Shown here: positions 1 through 7,324 of the stretch, piece by piece
How the letters are laid out: the number at the start of each line of letters is the position of its first letter
Position numbering within the stretch: the stretch's first letter is position 1
DNA from: an uncultured Eubacteriales bacterium
GTDB taxonomy: Bacteria; Bacillota_A; Clostridia; Christensenellales; Aristaeellaceae
Assembly: GCA_902766515.1 (NCBI GenBank)
Contig: CACXEB010000176.1
Span: 1-10,349, forward strand
Reading direction: 5' to 3'
DNA: 10,349 nucleotides
Translations under genes and position numbers: made by a program
Notes under the pieces: model-generated
Told to the model about the DNA's origin: nothing
What the model saw: the letters and a program-made list of their open reading frames with translations, nothing else
Databases searched by the model: none

Positions 1-745
1 GGCATTTGAACACCAGCGGATAGGGATTGCGGTGAAGCGTCAGTCCCACGATGAGGGGATTGCTGACAAGCGTCACGAAGGCCATCGTCCCCACGAGCAG
101 GAGCAGCAGCCTGCCGTAATCCACGAAAATGGACAGCCCGCTGGTGGAGACCGCCGTAAACACCAGGCCGAAGATGCCGAGGGGCGCCAGGCCGATGACC
201 CAGCGAACGACCTGGGACACGGCGTCAGAGATGTTCTGCAGGGAGACCTTGAGGTTCGGGGATGCGAAGGCCTTGAACGCGAGCCCCAGCATCACCGCCC
301 ATGCCAGCACGCCGACATAGTTGGCGCTGCTGATGGCCGTGACCGGATTCTGCACGATGCTGCTCAGGATGGACCGGAAGATATCCAGCAGTCCCCCGGG
401 AGGCGTGGAGCCGATCTCGCCGGTGGTCAGCTCGATGGATATGGGGAAAAGGAAGCTGGCAGCCACGGCCATGACAGAGGCAATCAGCGTGCTCGCCAGG
501 TACAGCGCGACCACCGTCGTAAAGCGTTTGCCAATGCCGCCGGTGGCGTTGGCCAGCGAGCTGATGACCAGCACAAATACCAGCAGGGGCGCGATGCCCT
601 TCAGCGCGCCGACGAACAGATCACCCGGGATGGAGAGGAAGGCGGCCTGCGGCGTCAGAAGCCCGAACAGCGTGCCGAGCACCAGACCGATCAGGATTTT
701 GACGATCAGAGAGGTTCCATTCCAGATTTTTGCGATTGCTTTCAT
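1..745 (-). CDS. sstT: SstT-type serine/threonine:Na+ symporter, N-terminal part (cut by window edge)
   Basis: I translated this reading frame directly; it has no stop before base 1, so only 248 codons of an expected 400-415 are present. It belongs to the dicarboxylate/amino acid:cation symporter family, integral in the cytoplasmic membrane. Visible features are a first helix at residues 12-30, a second hydrophobic stretch containing IAPLLVFVLVISSLAN (51-66), the segment NYVGVLAWAVMLG (142-154), and the family motif APLGIFGLVFTAVSTSG (187-203). These resemble SstT, which takes up serine and threonine with sodium, more closely than GltP/DctA glutamate or C4-dicarboxylate carriers. The substrate-binding C-terminal half lies outside the window, so specificity is inferred. 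The ATG has an AAGGAG site about 9 bases upstream. It starts 44 bases after the asparaginase stop on the same strand, with no terminator between, so the two genes are probably one operon. Confidence 0.87.
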   Translation of the reverse strand, partial: MKAIAKIWNGTSLIVKILIGLVLGTLFGLLTPQAAFLSIPGDLFVGALKGIAPLLVFVLVISSLANATGGIGKRFTTVVALYLASTLIASVMAVAASFLFPISIELTTGEIGSTPPGGLLDIFRSILSSIVQNPVTAISSANYVGVLAWAVMLGLAFKAFASPNLKVSLQNISDAVSQVVRWVIGLAPLGIFGLVFTAVSTSGLSIFVDYGRLLLLLVGTMAFVTLVSNPLIVGLTLHRNPYPLVFKC

Positions 746-789
746 GGGAACAGGCTCCTTTTCAGTGATTGATTGGGGGATCCTTTGAA

Positions 790-1854
790 TCAGTACTGCA
801 GAAACAGCTTCTCCAGGTATTCCTGACTTATATCTCCGGTCAGCGCCAGTCGCAGGAGGATGGCCGCCTTCTGGGGTGAGAGATTGTTCGCGGCCACAGT
901 ATTGCCGCAGAGCAGATTGTGCCTGGTGATCACACCGTCATCGATTCGGGAACTGATGACCACGGGGATTGAAAGCCCGTTGATGACTTCAATCCACTTT
1001 TTACTGAATTCTCCGGCCCCGGCTCCGGCAATGACCAGGCCGTCCGAGTGTTCTGCGGCAAAACGCAAAAGCTCCGGATCCGCATCTACGGAGAAGTAAA
1101 GAACAGATACTTTGGGAAGAGCAGATAAGCCCGTGATATCAAACTCAGTTTCAGTCGTATGCAGTTTTGACGGGGATTCGTACATAAAAACCAGGTTGTC
1201 ACGTACCACGCCTACAGCGCCCATTTCACCTGCAGATACTGCCATGACATTGTATGTGCTGGTTTTTGCAACAGAACGCGCGGCATAGATCCGATCGGAG
1301 AAGACGATGAGCACGCCTTTTCCGACAGCTTCATCAGACGCGGCGACACAGACAGCTTCATACAGATTCATTGGCCCGTCTGCCGAAATGGATGTGGCGG
1401 GACGCATGGATCCGGTCAGCACGACAGGCTTGTCTGTCTTTACGGTAAGGTTCAGGAAATAGGCGGTTTCTTCCATCGTATCCGTTCCGTGCGTGATGAC
1501 GAAACCTTTTACGGCAGGATCATCTGCAAGCTCGTTGATCTTATTGGCAAGTGTGAGCCAGACCTCCGCCGTGATGTCATCCGAGTTGACGTTGCAAATC
1601 TGGATGGCTTCGATCGGTGCGACTTCTGCCAGCTGAGGCACAGCAAACAACAGTTCTTCGGCGGTTAATGCGCCCGGTATATATCCGGCTGTTTTTCCCG
1701 CTTCTCCTACGCCGGCAATCGTTCCGCCCGTAGCAAGGACAATGATTTTTCCCCCCTCCTGATGGCCGCCTGCCCCATCGGCTGTTTCTGCCATGACGGG
1801 GACGAGAGCCATGACCAACATGATACACAGCGCCAGAACCATTCGTTTTTTCAT
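790..1854 (-). CDS. ansB: Type II L-asparaginase, exported
   Basis: This 354-residue protein hydrolyses L-asparagine to aspartate and ammonia. A signal peptide is visible at residues 1-22 (Lys-Lys-Arg, a hydrophobic core, then PVMA before ETAD), so it acts outside the membrane, as type II enzymes do. Catalytic elements align with the E. coli enzyme: Thr45 in ATGGTIAG (E. coli Thr12), Tyr58 in AGYIPG (Tyr25), Ser91 in NVNSDD (Ser58), Thr124-Asp125 in THGTDTMEETAYF (Thr89-Asp90) and Lys197 in VAKTS (Lys162). The C-terminal LSPQKAAILLRLALT is also typical. Length is normal. One oddity is that the loop after SSR (residues 301-325) is about three residues shorter than in E. coli, and no Glu aligns with Glu283, which contributes to the active site from the neighbouring subunit. 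The start has GAGGAG at 1863-1868, eight bases upstream. The gene precedes the symporter gene and diverges from the transglutaminase gene. Confidence 0.94.
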   Translation of the reverse strand: MKKRMVLALCIMLVMALVPVMAETADGAGGHQEGGKIIVLATGGTIAGVGEAGKTAGYIPGALTAEELLFAVPQLAEVAPIEAIQICNVNSDDITAEVWLTLANKINELADDPAVKGFVITHGTDTMEETAYFLNLTVKTDKPVVLTGSMRPATSISADGPMNLYEAVCVAASDEAVGKGVLIVFSDRIYAARSVAKTSTYNVMAVSAGEMGAVGVVRDNLVFMYESPSKLHTTETEFDITGLSALPKVSVLYFSVDADPELLRFAAEHSDGLVIAGAGAGEFSKKWIEVINGLSIPVVISSRIDDGVITRHNLLCGNTVAANNLSPQKAAILLRLALTGDISQEYLEKLFLQY

Positions 1855-1956
1855 GCTCTTTTCTCCTCAAATCCCGATTGTCGGTATGTTTGCGTATGAC
1901 TGACCAATACTGTAATTCCCCGTAAAAAGAAGGATTCCTGCCTTGTGAAAAACAAA

Positions 1957-1985
1957 TTGACGCTTCCGACCGCCGGTGCTATACT
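1957..1985 (+). promoter_or_regulatory. Sigma-A type promoter for the transglutaminase-deformylase operon
   Basis: TTGACG at 1957-1962 and TATACT at 1980-1985 are separated by exactly 17 bases, a near-consensus housekeeping promoter. Transcription would begin near 1992 and give a 5' leader of roughly 73 bases ending in GGAGG before the ATG at 2065. No equally good promoter was found for the divergent asparaginase gene in the same 210-base region. Confidence 0.75.
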
Positions 1986-2064
1986 TTTTTCGTTGACAGC
2001 CATTCCTGGTGATGCCGGCTGAGAAGCTGAACGAGGAACCGGCGGATGAGGGAGGAACAAACGA

Positions 2065-3126
2065 ATGCGGAAAATATGCGGTATTCTGCTGATCCTGACA
2101 GCCTTAATGTGCGCCGCTGCGGCGGAACCGGACGCCGGAAAGATCCGGATCACGGAAGGCACAGAAATCCCGGAATACCTTGAGCATCCCGATGATCCGG
2201 TGGAACTGGGAGCATGGGGGATCCCGTTTGCCCGTCCCGGAGAAGACACATGGCTCATCTATGCCCACACCGAAGACGGCGTGCTTCTTGGGCTGGCCCT
2301 GTATCAGCCCGCGGACCCGGACGCGGAATCCATCGTCCTGCCTGAAGGGGTGGAAACCATCATCCCCGGATTCTTCGAACAGATGCCCCATATAAAGCGC
2401 GTCCGGATCCCGGAGAGCGTTAACAACCTGTCGATGCCCTGCTTTGCCGGCGTGCATCGCGATTTTGTGATCGAATGCGCGCCGGGGTCAACTGCCGAAC
2501 AATTTGCGAAGGAATACGGCTTCCAATACGATAACGGTGAAAAAGCGGTGATCGGCTGGCAGATCAGCAGCCCGGAGGAGAAAGTGAAATGGGTCGTCGC
2601 GAATTACCTCCGGGAGGAAATGAGCGAACGGGAAAAAGCCCGGGTCATGCACAACTGGATCATCACCAACAGCCACTACTGGAGCGATTACGAATCTCCC
2701 CTCGCGCATGAATCCGACACGCTGCTTTCCGAAGGATGGGGCGTCTGCGAAGCATATTCGTATGTGTATTACAGGCTGCTGAAGGAAGCGGGGATGGCGG
2801 TTGCCTGGTTTTCGGGCGGAATGGTTCGGGATGATACGACCGGGCACCAGTGGAATATGGTCCGGATCGACGGGCAGTGGTACCATGTGGACTGCACCTG
2901 GGATGACCCGACGATCGGTCCGCCGGACCAACCCTGTGTCAGCGGCCAGGAGCGGGAACTGTACTTTCTGAAAACAGATGCTGAAATGTCCGTGGACCAT
3001 ACCTGGGAGGAGGAATATTCCGCGGATCGCGGCAGGATGTTTTCCTACTGGGATCCGGAAACGAAGCAGGAGATGGTCCGCGATTCCTGGGACGCGGATT
3101 TCATCTATATCCCCAAACAGGAGTAA
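2065..3126 (+). CDS. Secreted transglutaminase-like protein with BspA-type repeat
   Basis: A 353-residue protein with a signal peptide at about residues 1-20 (cleavage likely in the CAAAAE stretch; Cys16 is not in a good lipobox). Residues about 70-158 look like one or two degenerate BspA/LRR_5-type repeats: SIVLPEGVETI, then HIKRVRIPESVNNL, then a GSTAEQFAKEYGF end that is typical of such modules. Residues about 185-285 form a transglutaminase-like domain with Cys228 in WGVCEAYS, His261 in GHQWNMV and Asp276 in YHVDCTWDDP as the Cys-His-Asp triad. Many bacterial members of this superfamily act as proteases or amidases rather than crosslinkers, and the substrate cannot be read from sequence. 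The location is outside the membrane, perhaps on the wall. A GGAGG lies just upstream of the ATG. The deformylase gene follows after 18 bases, which suggests co-transcription. Confidence 0.9.
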   Translation: MRKICGILLILTALMCAAAAEPDAGKIRITEGTEIPEYLEHPDDPVELGAWGIPFARPGEDTWLIYAHTEDGVLLGLALYQPADPDAESIVLPEGVETIIPGFFEQMPHIKRVRIPESVNNLSMPCFAGVHRDFVIECAPGSTAEQFAKEYGFQYDNGEKAVIGWQISSPEEKVKWVVANYLREEMSEREKARVMHNWIITNSHYWSDYESPLAHESDTLLSEGWGVCEAYSYVYYRLLKEAGMAVAWFSGGMVRDDTTGHQWNMVRIDGQWYHVDCTWDDPTIGPPDQPCVSGQERELYFLKTDAEMSVDHTWEEEYSADRGRMFSYWDPETKQEMVRDSWDADFIYIPKQE

Positions 3127-3144
3127 GCATCGGAGGAATCCAAA

Positions 3145-3555
3145 ATGATCCGCCCCATCGTTCACGATCCCCTGTTCCTGGCGCAAAAATCTGAGCCGGC
3201 CACCGAAGCGGACCGGCCCGTCATGACAGACCTGCTGGATACCCTGCGCGCCAGCCTGGACCGCTGCGTCGGCATGGCAGCCAATATGATCGGCCAAAGG
3301 AAGCGCATCATCGTTTTCTGCAGCGGTCCGATGCAGATGGTGATGGTCAATCCGGTCATCACGGAAAAAACGGGTGTCTACGAGACGGAAGAGGGCTGCC
3401 TGTCCCTGGCGGGTACCCGCCGGACGAAACGGTATAAAAAGATCACGGTCCAGTACCTGGATCCGGCCTTCAAGCCCCGGACGGGCACGTTCGAGGGCTT
3501 CACCGCGCAGATCATCCAGCATGAGATCGACCACTGCGACGGGATCCTGATATGA
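3145..3555 (+). CDS. def: Short peptide deformylase of clostridial type
   Basis: A 136-residue cytoplasmic metal enzyme of the peptide deformylase family, which removes the N-formyl group from new proteins. Motif 2 is EGCLS (residues about 83-87), whose Cys is a metal ligand. Motif 3 is QHEIDH (about 126-131), with two His ligands and the catalytic Glu. Motif 1 is unusual: the family pattern GxGxAAxQ appears here as CVGMAANM, so the Gln that normally helps form the oxyanion hole is Met and the first Gly is Cys. From memory, short deformylases of this form with AANMIG occur in other Clostridia, so this is probably a subfamily trait and not decay. The protein lacks the C-terminal helix of longer type 1 enzymes. 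The start is set by GGAGG about eight bases upstream. It sits 18 bases after the transglutaminase-like gene, an odd functional pairing. It may be a second, non-essential deformylase. Confidence 0.9.
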   Translation: MIRPIVHDPLFLAQKSEPATEADRPVMTDLLDTLRASLDRCVGMAANMIGQRKRIIVFCSGPMQMVMVNPVITEKTGVYETEEGCLSLAGTRRTKRYKKITVQYLDPAFKPRTGTFEGFTAQIIQHEIDHCDGILI

Positions 3556-3640
3556 AGACGCCATCCGAACACAGGTGAAAAGAAGCCGGAAACGATAGAT
3601 TCAGCTGCATGCGCAGACGGACCGAATCGTTCCCCCGCAT

Positions 3641-5797
3641 TCACTCCTCCGCCAACCAATCGTCATACCCCTTGCCGGCGGGGAGCACCAGGGACATGGA
3701 TTCATTGTCGATGACCATGGTGTAGTCGCAGTCATCCAGGTAGGTGTCCAGGGATCCGTCCAGGTTGAACCAGGCGTTCAGCTGCACGCGGTAGGGATCC
3801 CAGGTCAGCAGGATGACCTCCAGGTGGTGGCCCTCCGCCACCGTATAGACCACCGGCTGGAAATAGAAGTTGTACTGCTGCTCCGCCCCGCTGACCAGGC
3901 CGATCTCCTGCATCACGTACTCGCCGGCGTTGTTACCGCAACCGGGATTCTGCAGGTCCGTCCAGGCAAAAGTGATGATTTTCTTCGGCACATCGGTCTG
4001 TTTCAGCGCCTTCATGGACAGGATGCCGACATCGTAACCCGGATCATATTTCAGTCCGTCCAGCAGCACTTCCTCCACCCCGTTGTTCAGCTCCACCATC
4101 GGCGCATATGCCGGAAAAACGCCTGCGTCCGGGACGTCCACCAGTACCGCCGAGATCATCAGGCCGTCCAGGTCCTGCCGGTCGGAGTCCAGCAGGACGC
4201 GGAGCTCCGGCGTTCCCTGGATCGTGGTGCCCGCCGGAACATCAAAGCGATAGACCGCCGCCAGGTAATCCGGCATCCCATAGTAGAAATCCGCCTGGTC
4301 ATTGATGATCAGGTTATTCTGGCGGTTCACCTGGAATTCTTCCGAATATTCATCCATGCCCGCGGATGTCAGCTGCGTGAACCCTTCCACGGAAACAGGC
4401 GCCAGGGTCACCGTCTCCTCCCCGGGCCAGCGCTCAAAGGCTTCAAAATCGCCGGTGATATTGCTCTGCGCTAGCACGTCCGGAAGACGCTCCGCGTCGT
4501 TTTCCACGCCATAGAGATAGTGGCTCAGCCAGAGGTTCATGATATCTTCCCACAGGGCGCCATTAATCGAAAAACCGTTCAGCGTGGTGTGACCGCCGTG
4601 GTGGAGGACCAGCTTGACCGTCTTTCCGGCCTTCCGGAACGCCTGCACCATCAGGTCGGCGTGGCGGGTGGTGACGTTCTGGTCGTTCATGCCGCTGACC
4701 ACCAGCGCCGAGCATTCGATATGGTTTTCCGCGTCCGTGGTGTAATCCATCTCTTCCCATACGGGCGCGTAATCGCCGTTGGTCTTCTCCTGCTCCGTCG
4801 CGATGGTCCACAGCCAGGATCCGTATTCCGGATTGGGCTTTTCCCACTGGTCGTCCAGGAAGGTCCCGCCCGCGTTGCTGCTGGCCAGGTAGTCCGCGTA
4901 ATTGGTCTTGTTGATGGTGGTGATCCCCTGGGTGTTGGTATATTCATACCAGTTGGCGATGCCCGCGACGGGGATGATCGTCTTTAAGCCCTTCACACCG
5001 GTCACGGCCACTTCGAAGGGGATCGTCCCGCCGTAGGAGCAGCCGGTCATGGCCACACTGCCGTTGCACCAGTCAGCGGCGATCTCAATGTTCGAGGTCG
5101 TGTCCGTGAAGGCGCGGCGGTCGCCGGCCAGCCATTCCACAACCGCCTTATGGCTGTCCCGTTCCAGCTTCATTCCGCACAGCTCAAAGCCTTCGGACCC
5201 GTAGGTGCCGATCCCGCAGGCGTCCACCGTCGCAAATCCGCGCACCTGGTAATAGATGCGGTCACTCGCGTACATGAACCCGTACCCATAGCCGTAATTC
5301 TCCGCGTCCGGCGTCAGGTAGTTCCACTGTTTGGGGTCCGCCTGGGCGGCGGCGTCCATGGTGGTCATGGATCCGGCAGGTTCCCGCTTTTCACAGGGCC
5401 GGTAGAAGCGGCTCTGGTCGAATACCTCCTCGCTATAGAGCAGGTTCATGTCATTCGAATACCGTTCCACGGTGCCCGCGCCGTAGGGCGTCGGATCATA
5501 GATGACAGCCGCTTTGTACTTTCCCTCCGCGGCGGCGCGGGGCACCTGCACCAGCGCCTTGACCAGGTCCGCTTTCCCGTCCAGGTCCGTGTCATAATCC
5601 GTTTCCACCCACACGCAGAAACGGAGGATATCGCTGCCCTCGTTGGTATAATCATCATCGCGCAGGTCATTCCAGGTCAGCACCGGCTGTAGCATGCCGT
5701 TTTCCACCCGGAGAAAGCCCGTTTCCTCCGCGTTTTCAGCGCAGGCGGCAGCAAACACCAGACACAGGCCCAGCAGCAGCAGAACAGTCTTTTTCAT
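3641..5797 (-). CDS. pepX: Exported Xaa-Pro dipeptidyl-peptidase (S15 family)
   Basis: A 718-residue alpha/beta-hydrolase of peptidase family S15 that would release X-Pro dipeptides from the N terminus of peptides. Residues 1-20 form a signal peptide (Lys-Lys, Leu-rich core, AACA before ENAEE). That puts the enzyme outside the membrane, whereas the well-studied lactic acid bacterial PepX is largely cytoplasmic. The catalytic Ser254 lies in MTGCSYGG. The stretch before it (KAVVEWLAGDRRAFTDT, then WCNGSVAM) resembles PepX in order and wording. Asp372 in SGMNDQNV and His403 in HHGGHTTL complete the triad. Residues about 490-718 fit the C-terminal jelly-roll domain of the family. DYDTDLDGKADLVKA near residue 67 matches the acidic loop common near the N terminus of these proteins. 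Cocaine esterase-like (CocE/NonD) hydrolases are the main alternative. An AGAGG-type site lies six bases upstream of the ATG. The gene converges on the deformylase gene with an 85-base gap. Confidence 0.9.
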   Translation of the reverse strand: MKKTVLLLLGLCLVFAAACAENAEETGFLRVENGMLQPVLTWNDLRDDDYTNEGSDILRFCVWVETDYDTDLDGKADLVKALVQVPRAAAEGKYKAAVIYDPTPYGAGTVERYSNDMNLLYSEEVFDQSRFYRPCEKREPAGSMTTMDAAAQADPKQWNYLTPDAENYGYGYGFMYASDRIYYQVRGFATVDACGIGTYGSEGFELCGMKLERDSHKAVVEWLAGDRRAFTDTTSNIEIAADWCNGSVAMTGCSYGGTIPFEVAVTGVKGLKTIIPVAGIANWYEYTNTQGITTINKTNYADYLASSNAGGTFLDDQWEKPNPEYGSWLWTIATEQEKTNGDYAPVWEEMDYTTDAENHIECSALVVSGMNDQNVTTRHADLMVQAFRKAGKTVKLVLHHGGHTTLNGFSINGALWEDIMNLWLSHYLYGVENDAERLPDVLAQSNITGDFEAFERWPGEETVTLAPVSVEGFTQLTSAGMDEYSEEFQVNRQNNLIINDQADFYYGMPDYLAAVYRFDVPAGTTIQGTPELRVLLDSDRQDLDGLMISAVLVDVPDAGVFPAYAPMVELNNGVEEVLLDGLKYDPGYDVGILSMKALKQTDVPKKIITFAWTDLQNPGCGNNAGEYVMQEIGLVSGAEQQYNFYFQPVVYTVAEGHHLEVILLTWDPYRVQLNAWFNLDGSLDTYLDDCDYTMVIDNESMSLVLPAGKGYDDWLAEE

Positions 5798-5859
5798 CTT
5801 GCACCTCTCCGGATCGATGATGGCCGCGGCGCGGCGTACAGCGCCACAGTGACTGTTTC

Positions 5860-5868
5860 ATTATATCA
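5860..5868 (-). promoter_or_regulatory. Extended -10 promoter for the exported peptidase gene
   Basis: On the minus strand this reads TGATATAAT, a perfect extended -10 element (TGn-TATAAT). The -35 position is poor, as expected for extended -10 promoters. Transcription would begin near 5853 and give a leader of about 55 bases with an AGAGG ribosome binding site. Confidence 0.6.
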
Positions 5869-5926
5869 TAAAACGTTCCCCGCGGCATCATGTGACCTCA
5901 GTTTTTTCTTCAAGTATCACTGCCAT

Positions 5927-5940
5927 CAGCGGATCCGCTG
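5927..5940. promoter_or_regulatory. 14-bp perfect palindrome in the divergent intergenic region
   Basis: CAGCGGATCCGCTG is its own reverse complement over all 14 bases. It lies between the divergent peptidase and SH3-protein genes, about 60 bases upstream of the minus-strand extended -10 and 74 bases before the plus-strand ATG. It could be an operator for a dimeric regulator. With no loop it would be a poor RNA hairpin. No regulator gene is adjacent, so the role is open. Confidence 0.35.
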
Positions 5941-6013
5941 CGTAACAATGAGTGCAGCTGGTGTCAAAGCCCCTGCGTGTACAGGAAAAACAGACGAAGG
6001 AGCACTGAGAGTT

Positions 6014-7153
6014 ATGAAGAAGTTTGTATCCATTCTGACGGCCGTGGCGCTGCTGATGGCCATGACCGCGTTCCTTGCCTCCGCGCAGCAGATCGGCGGA
6101 AAGATCGGCGGAGAGGGCACCATGTATGTCTATACCGAAAACGGCGGCCCCCTGAACGTGCGCAGCGACCCCCGCACCGGGGACAACATCATCGGTCAGC
6201 TGGAATACGGCTCGGCGGTGTACGTAACCGTGTTTGACGGCGACTGGTGCGGCATCAAATACCACAGCGTGATCGGATGGGTGCAGAGCCGCTTCCTGCA
6301 GTGGAGCATGCCGGACCCCAGGCCGGAACCCGCTCCCACGCCCGCTCCTACGCCCGAACCCGCGCCGTATCCCGAACCCACGGATGATCCGGGTGCGGAC
6401 GAGCTCCAGAACGAGATCACCATCACCCCCGTGCAGGTGCAGGTCGTCGCCAGCCGCGCTTCCGGCTGGGCGGACATGCGGATCCTGCCCTCCTGGGACG
6501 CCCGCCGCGTGGAGTACTGCCCGGACGGCACGCAGCTGACCGCCTTCGCGGAAACCCCGAACTGGTTTCATGTGATGGATAACGCCTCCGGCAGCATCGG
6601 CTACATCATGAAGACTTACCTGATGATCGTCCCGGGCGGCCAGCCCTCCGTGGACACCGAAACCCGGATCGGCACGCTGAACGTGAACGGACAGTTCACC
6701 ATCCAGGGCGTCATCCCCGAGGGATATACCCTGCAGATGATTTCCTCCCAGAGCAGCCGGATCATCGCCGCGCTGACCGCGGATGACCCCATGCGTCCCC
6801 AGATGATGCTGACGATCGCCTTTGACGAAATGTACGCCGGCGTGGAGCGGATGAACGACCTGAGCGAGGAGCAGATCACTGCGCTGAAGCAGTCCTACAC
6901 GGACATGAACGCGGTCACCTTCTCCGATATGGTCACCGCCGCGGGCACCCGGCTGCTGATTGCCCGGGAAGCCGGCAGCGATGAGGACTTCATCAGCATC
7001 TTCTCCCTGTACAAGGGATATGCGATCGAATTCCTGATCTCCCCGAACCCCGGCAACGCCAACCAGACCCTGACCGACGAGCAGCTGCAGACGGCCGTGG
7101 ACTTCCTGAGCAACCTGGAATTCATCCCCACGTACGGAACGCAGAACAACTGA
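6014..7153 (+). CDS. Secreted protein with two bacterial SH3 domains and an unknown C-terminal domain
   Basis: The chosen start gives 379 residues beginning MKKFVSILTA, a clear signal peptide ending about residue 24 (LASAQQ). The frame is open further upstream to 5849, but that extension has no signal peptide ahead of it and no good ribosome site. AAGGAG at 5997-6002 lies 11 bases before the chosen ATG. Residues about 36-96 are a bacterial SH3 domain (PLNVRSDPRTGDNIIGQLEYGS, then WCGIKYHSVIGWVQSRFL). Residues 99-126 are a Pro-rich linker with repeated PxPxP, suited to crossing the wall. Residues about 143-205 form a second, more divergent SH3 domain ending GSIGYIMKTYL. Residues about 215-375 form a separate mixed alpha/beta region that I do not recognise. 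SH3 domains of this kind usually bind peptidoglycan or wall peptides, so a wall-attached role is inferred. No catalytic domain is visible. The gene ends in a strong terminator and so is probably transcribed alone. Confidence 0.86.
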   Translation: MKKFVSILTAVALLMAMTAFLASAQQIGGKIGGEGTMYVYTENGGPLNVRSDPRTGDNIIGQLEYGSAVYVTVFDGDWCGIKYHSVIGWVQSRFLQWSMPDPRPEPAPTPAPTPEPAPYPEPTDDPGADELQNEITITPVQVQVVASRASGWADMRILPSWDARRVEYCPDGTQLTAFAETPNWFHVMDNASGSIGYIMKTYLMIVPGGQPSVDTETRIGTLNVNGQFTIQGVIPEGYTLQMISSQSSRIIAALTADDPMRPQMMLTIAFDEMYAGVERMNDLSEEQITALKQSYTDMNAVTFSDMVTAAGTRLLIAREAGSDEDFISIFSLYKGYAIEFLISPNPGNANQTLTDEQLQTAVDFLSNLEFIPTYGTQNN

Positions 7154-7157
7154 CACC

Positions 7158-7173
7158 CCGGCGCTGACGCCGG
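7158..7173 (+). other. Small GC hairpin after the SH3-protein stop
   Basis: CCGGCG and CGCCGG form a 6-bp stem around a CTGA tetraloop five bases after the stop codon. It has no T tract of its own and may protect the 3' end or assist the terminator that follows. Confidence 0.5.
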
Positions 7174-7192
7174 AACCGCGCCCAGGCAAGGG

Positions 7193-7229
7193 GGCTGCTG
7201 CAAACGCATCTGCAGCAGCCTCTTTTTTT
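7193..7229 (+). terminator. Strong rho-independent terminator of the SH3-protein gene
   Basis: GGCTGCTGCA (7193-7202) and TGCAGCAGCC (7211-7220) form a perfect 10-bp stem around an 8-base loop, followed after TC by seven T at 7223-7229. This should isolate the downstream peptide gene from readthrough. Confidence 0.93.
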
Positions 7230-7237
7230 GCTTCTTC

Positions 7238-7266
7238 CTGACACTTATTGCGCTGAAACGTATCAA
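7238..7266 (+). promoter_or_regulatory. Likely promoter of the double-glycine peptide gene
   Basis: CTGACA (7238-7243) and TATCAA (7261-7266) are separated by exactly 17 bases, matching the sigma-A pattern at 5 of 6 and 4 of 6 positions. It lies just after the preceding terminator and would give a leader of about 50 bases. The match is moderate, so this is a candidate supported mainly by position. Confidence 0.5.
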
Positions 7267-7309
7267 CAGATGTCAGGGCACCAAGCCCGATCTGAAAAAA
7301 CAAAAGAAA

Positions 7310-7315
7310 GAAAGG
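7310..7315 (+). promoter_or_regulatory. Ribosome binding site deciding the start of the peptide gene
   Basis: GAAAGG ends nine bases before the ATG at 7325 but only three bases before the in-frame ATG at 7319. Spacing favours 7325, giving 87 residues rather than 89. Confidence 0.6.
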
Positions 7316-7324
7316 TAAATGATA

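Noticed and set aside
32..788. Plus-strand open frames over the first 800 bases
   Set aside because: They are antisense to the SstT-like symporter, whose membrane helices and family motifs are clear. The plus-strand products are low-complexity and lack ribosome sites.
3588..3633. Terminator hairpin between the convergent deformylase and peptidase genes
   Set aside because: AACGAT (3591-3596) and ATCGTT (3626-3631) can pair, extended by GG/CC across a bulge, but the loop is 29 bases and no T tract follows on either strand.
5741..5797. Lipoprotein signal on the peptidase (Cys19) or on the transglutaminase-like protein (Cys16)
   Set aside because: The residues before each Cys (AAAC and ALMC) do not fit the lipobox well, and ordinary signal-peptidase sites follow immediately.
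5939..5967. Minus-strand promoter with perfect TTGACA (5962-5967)
   Set aside because: At 17-base spacing the -10 would be TACGCA, a poor match. The extended -10 at 5860-5868 is a better promoter for the peptidase gene.
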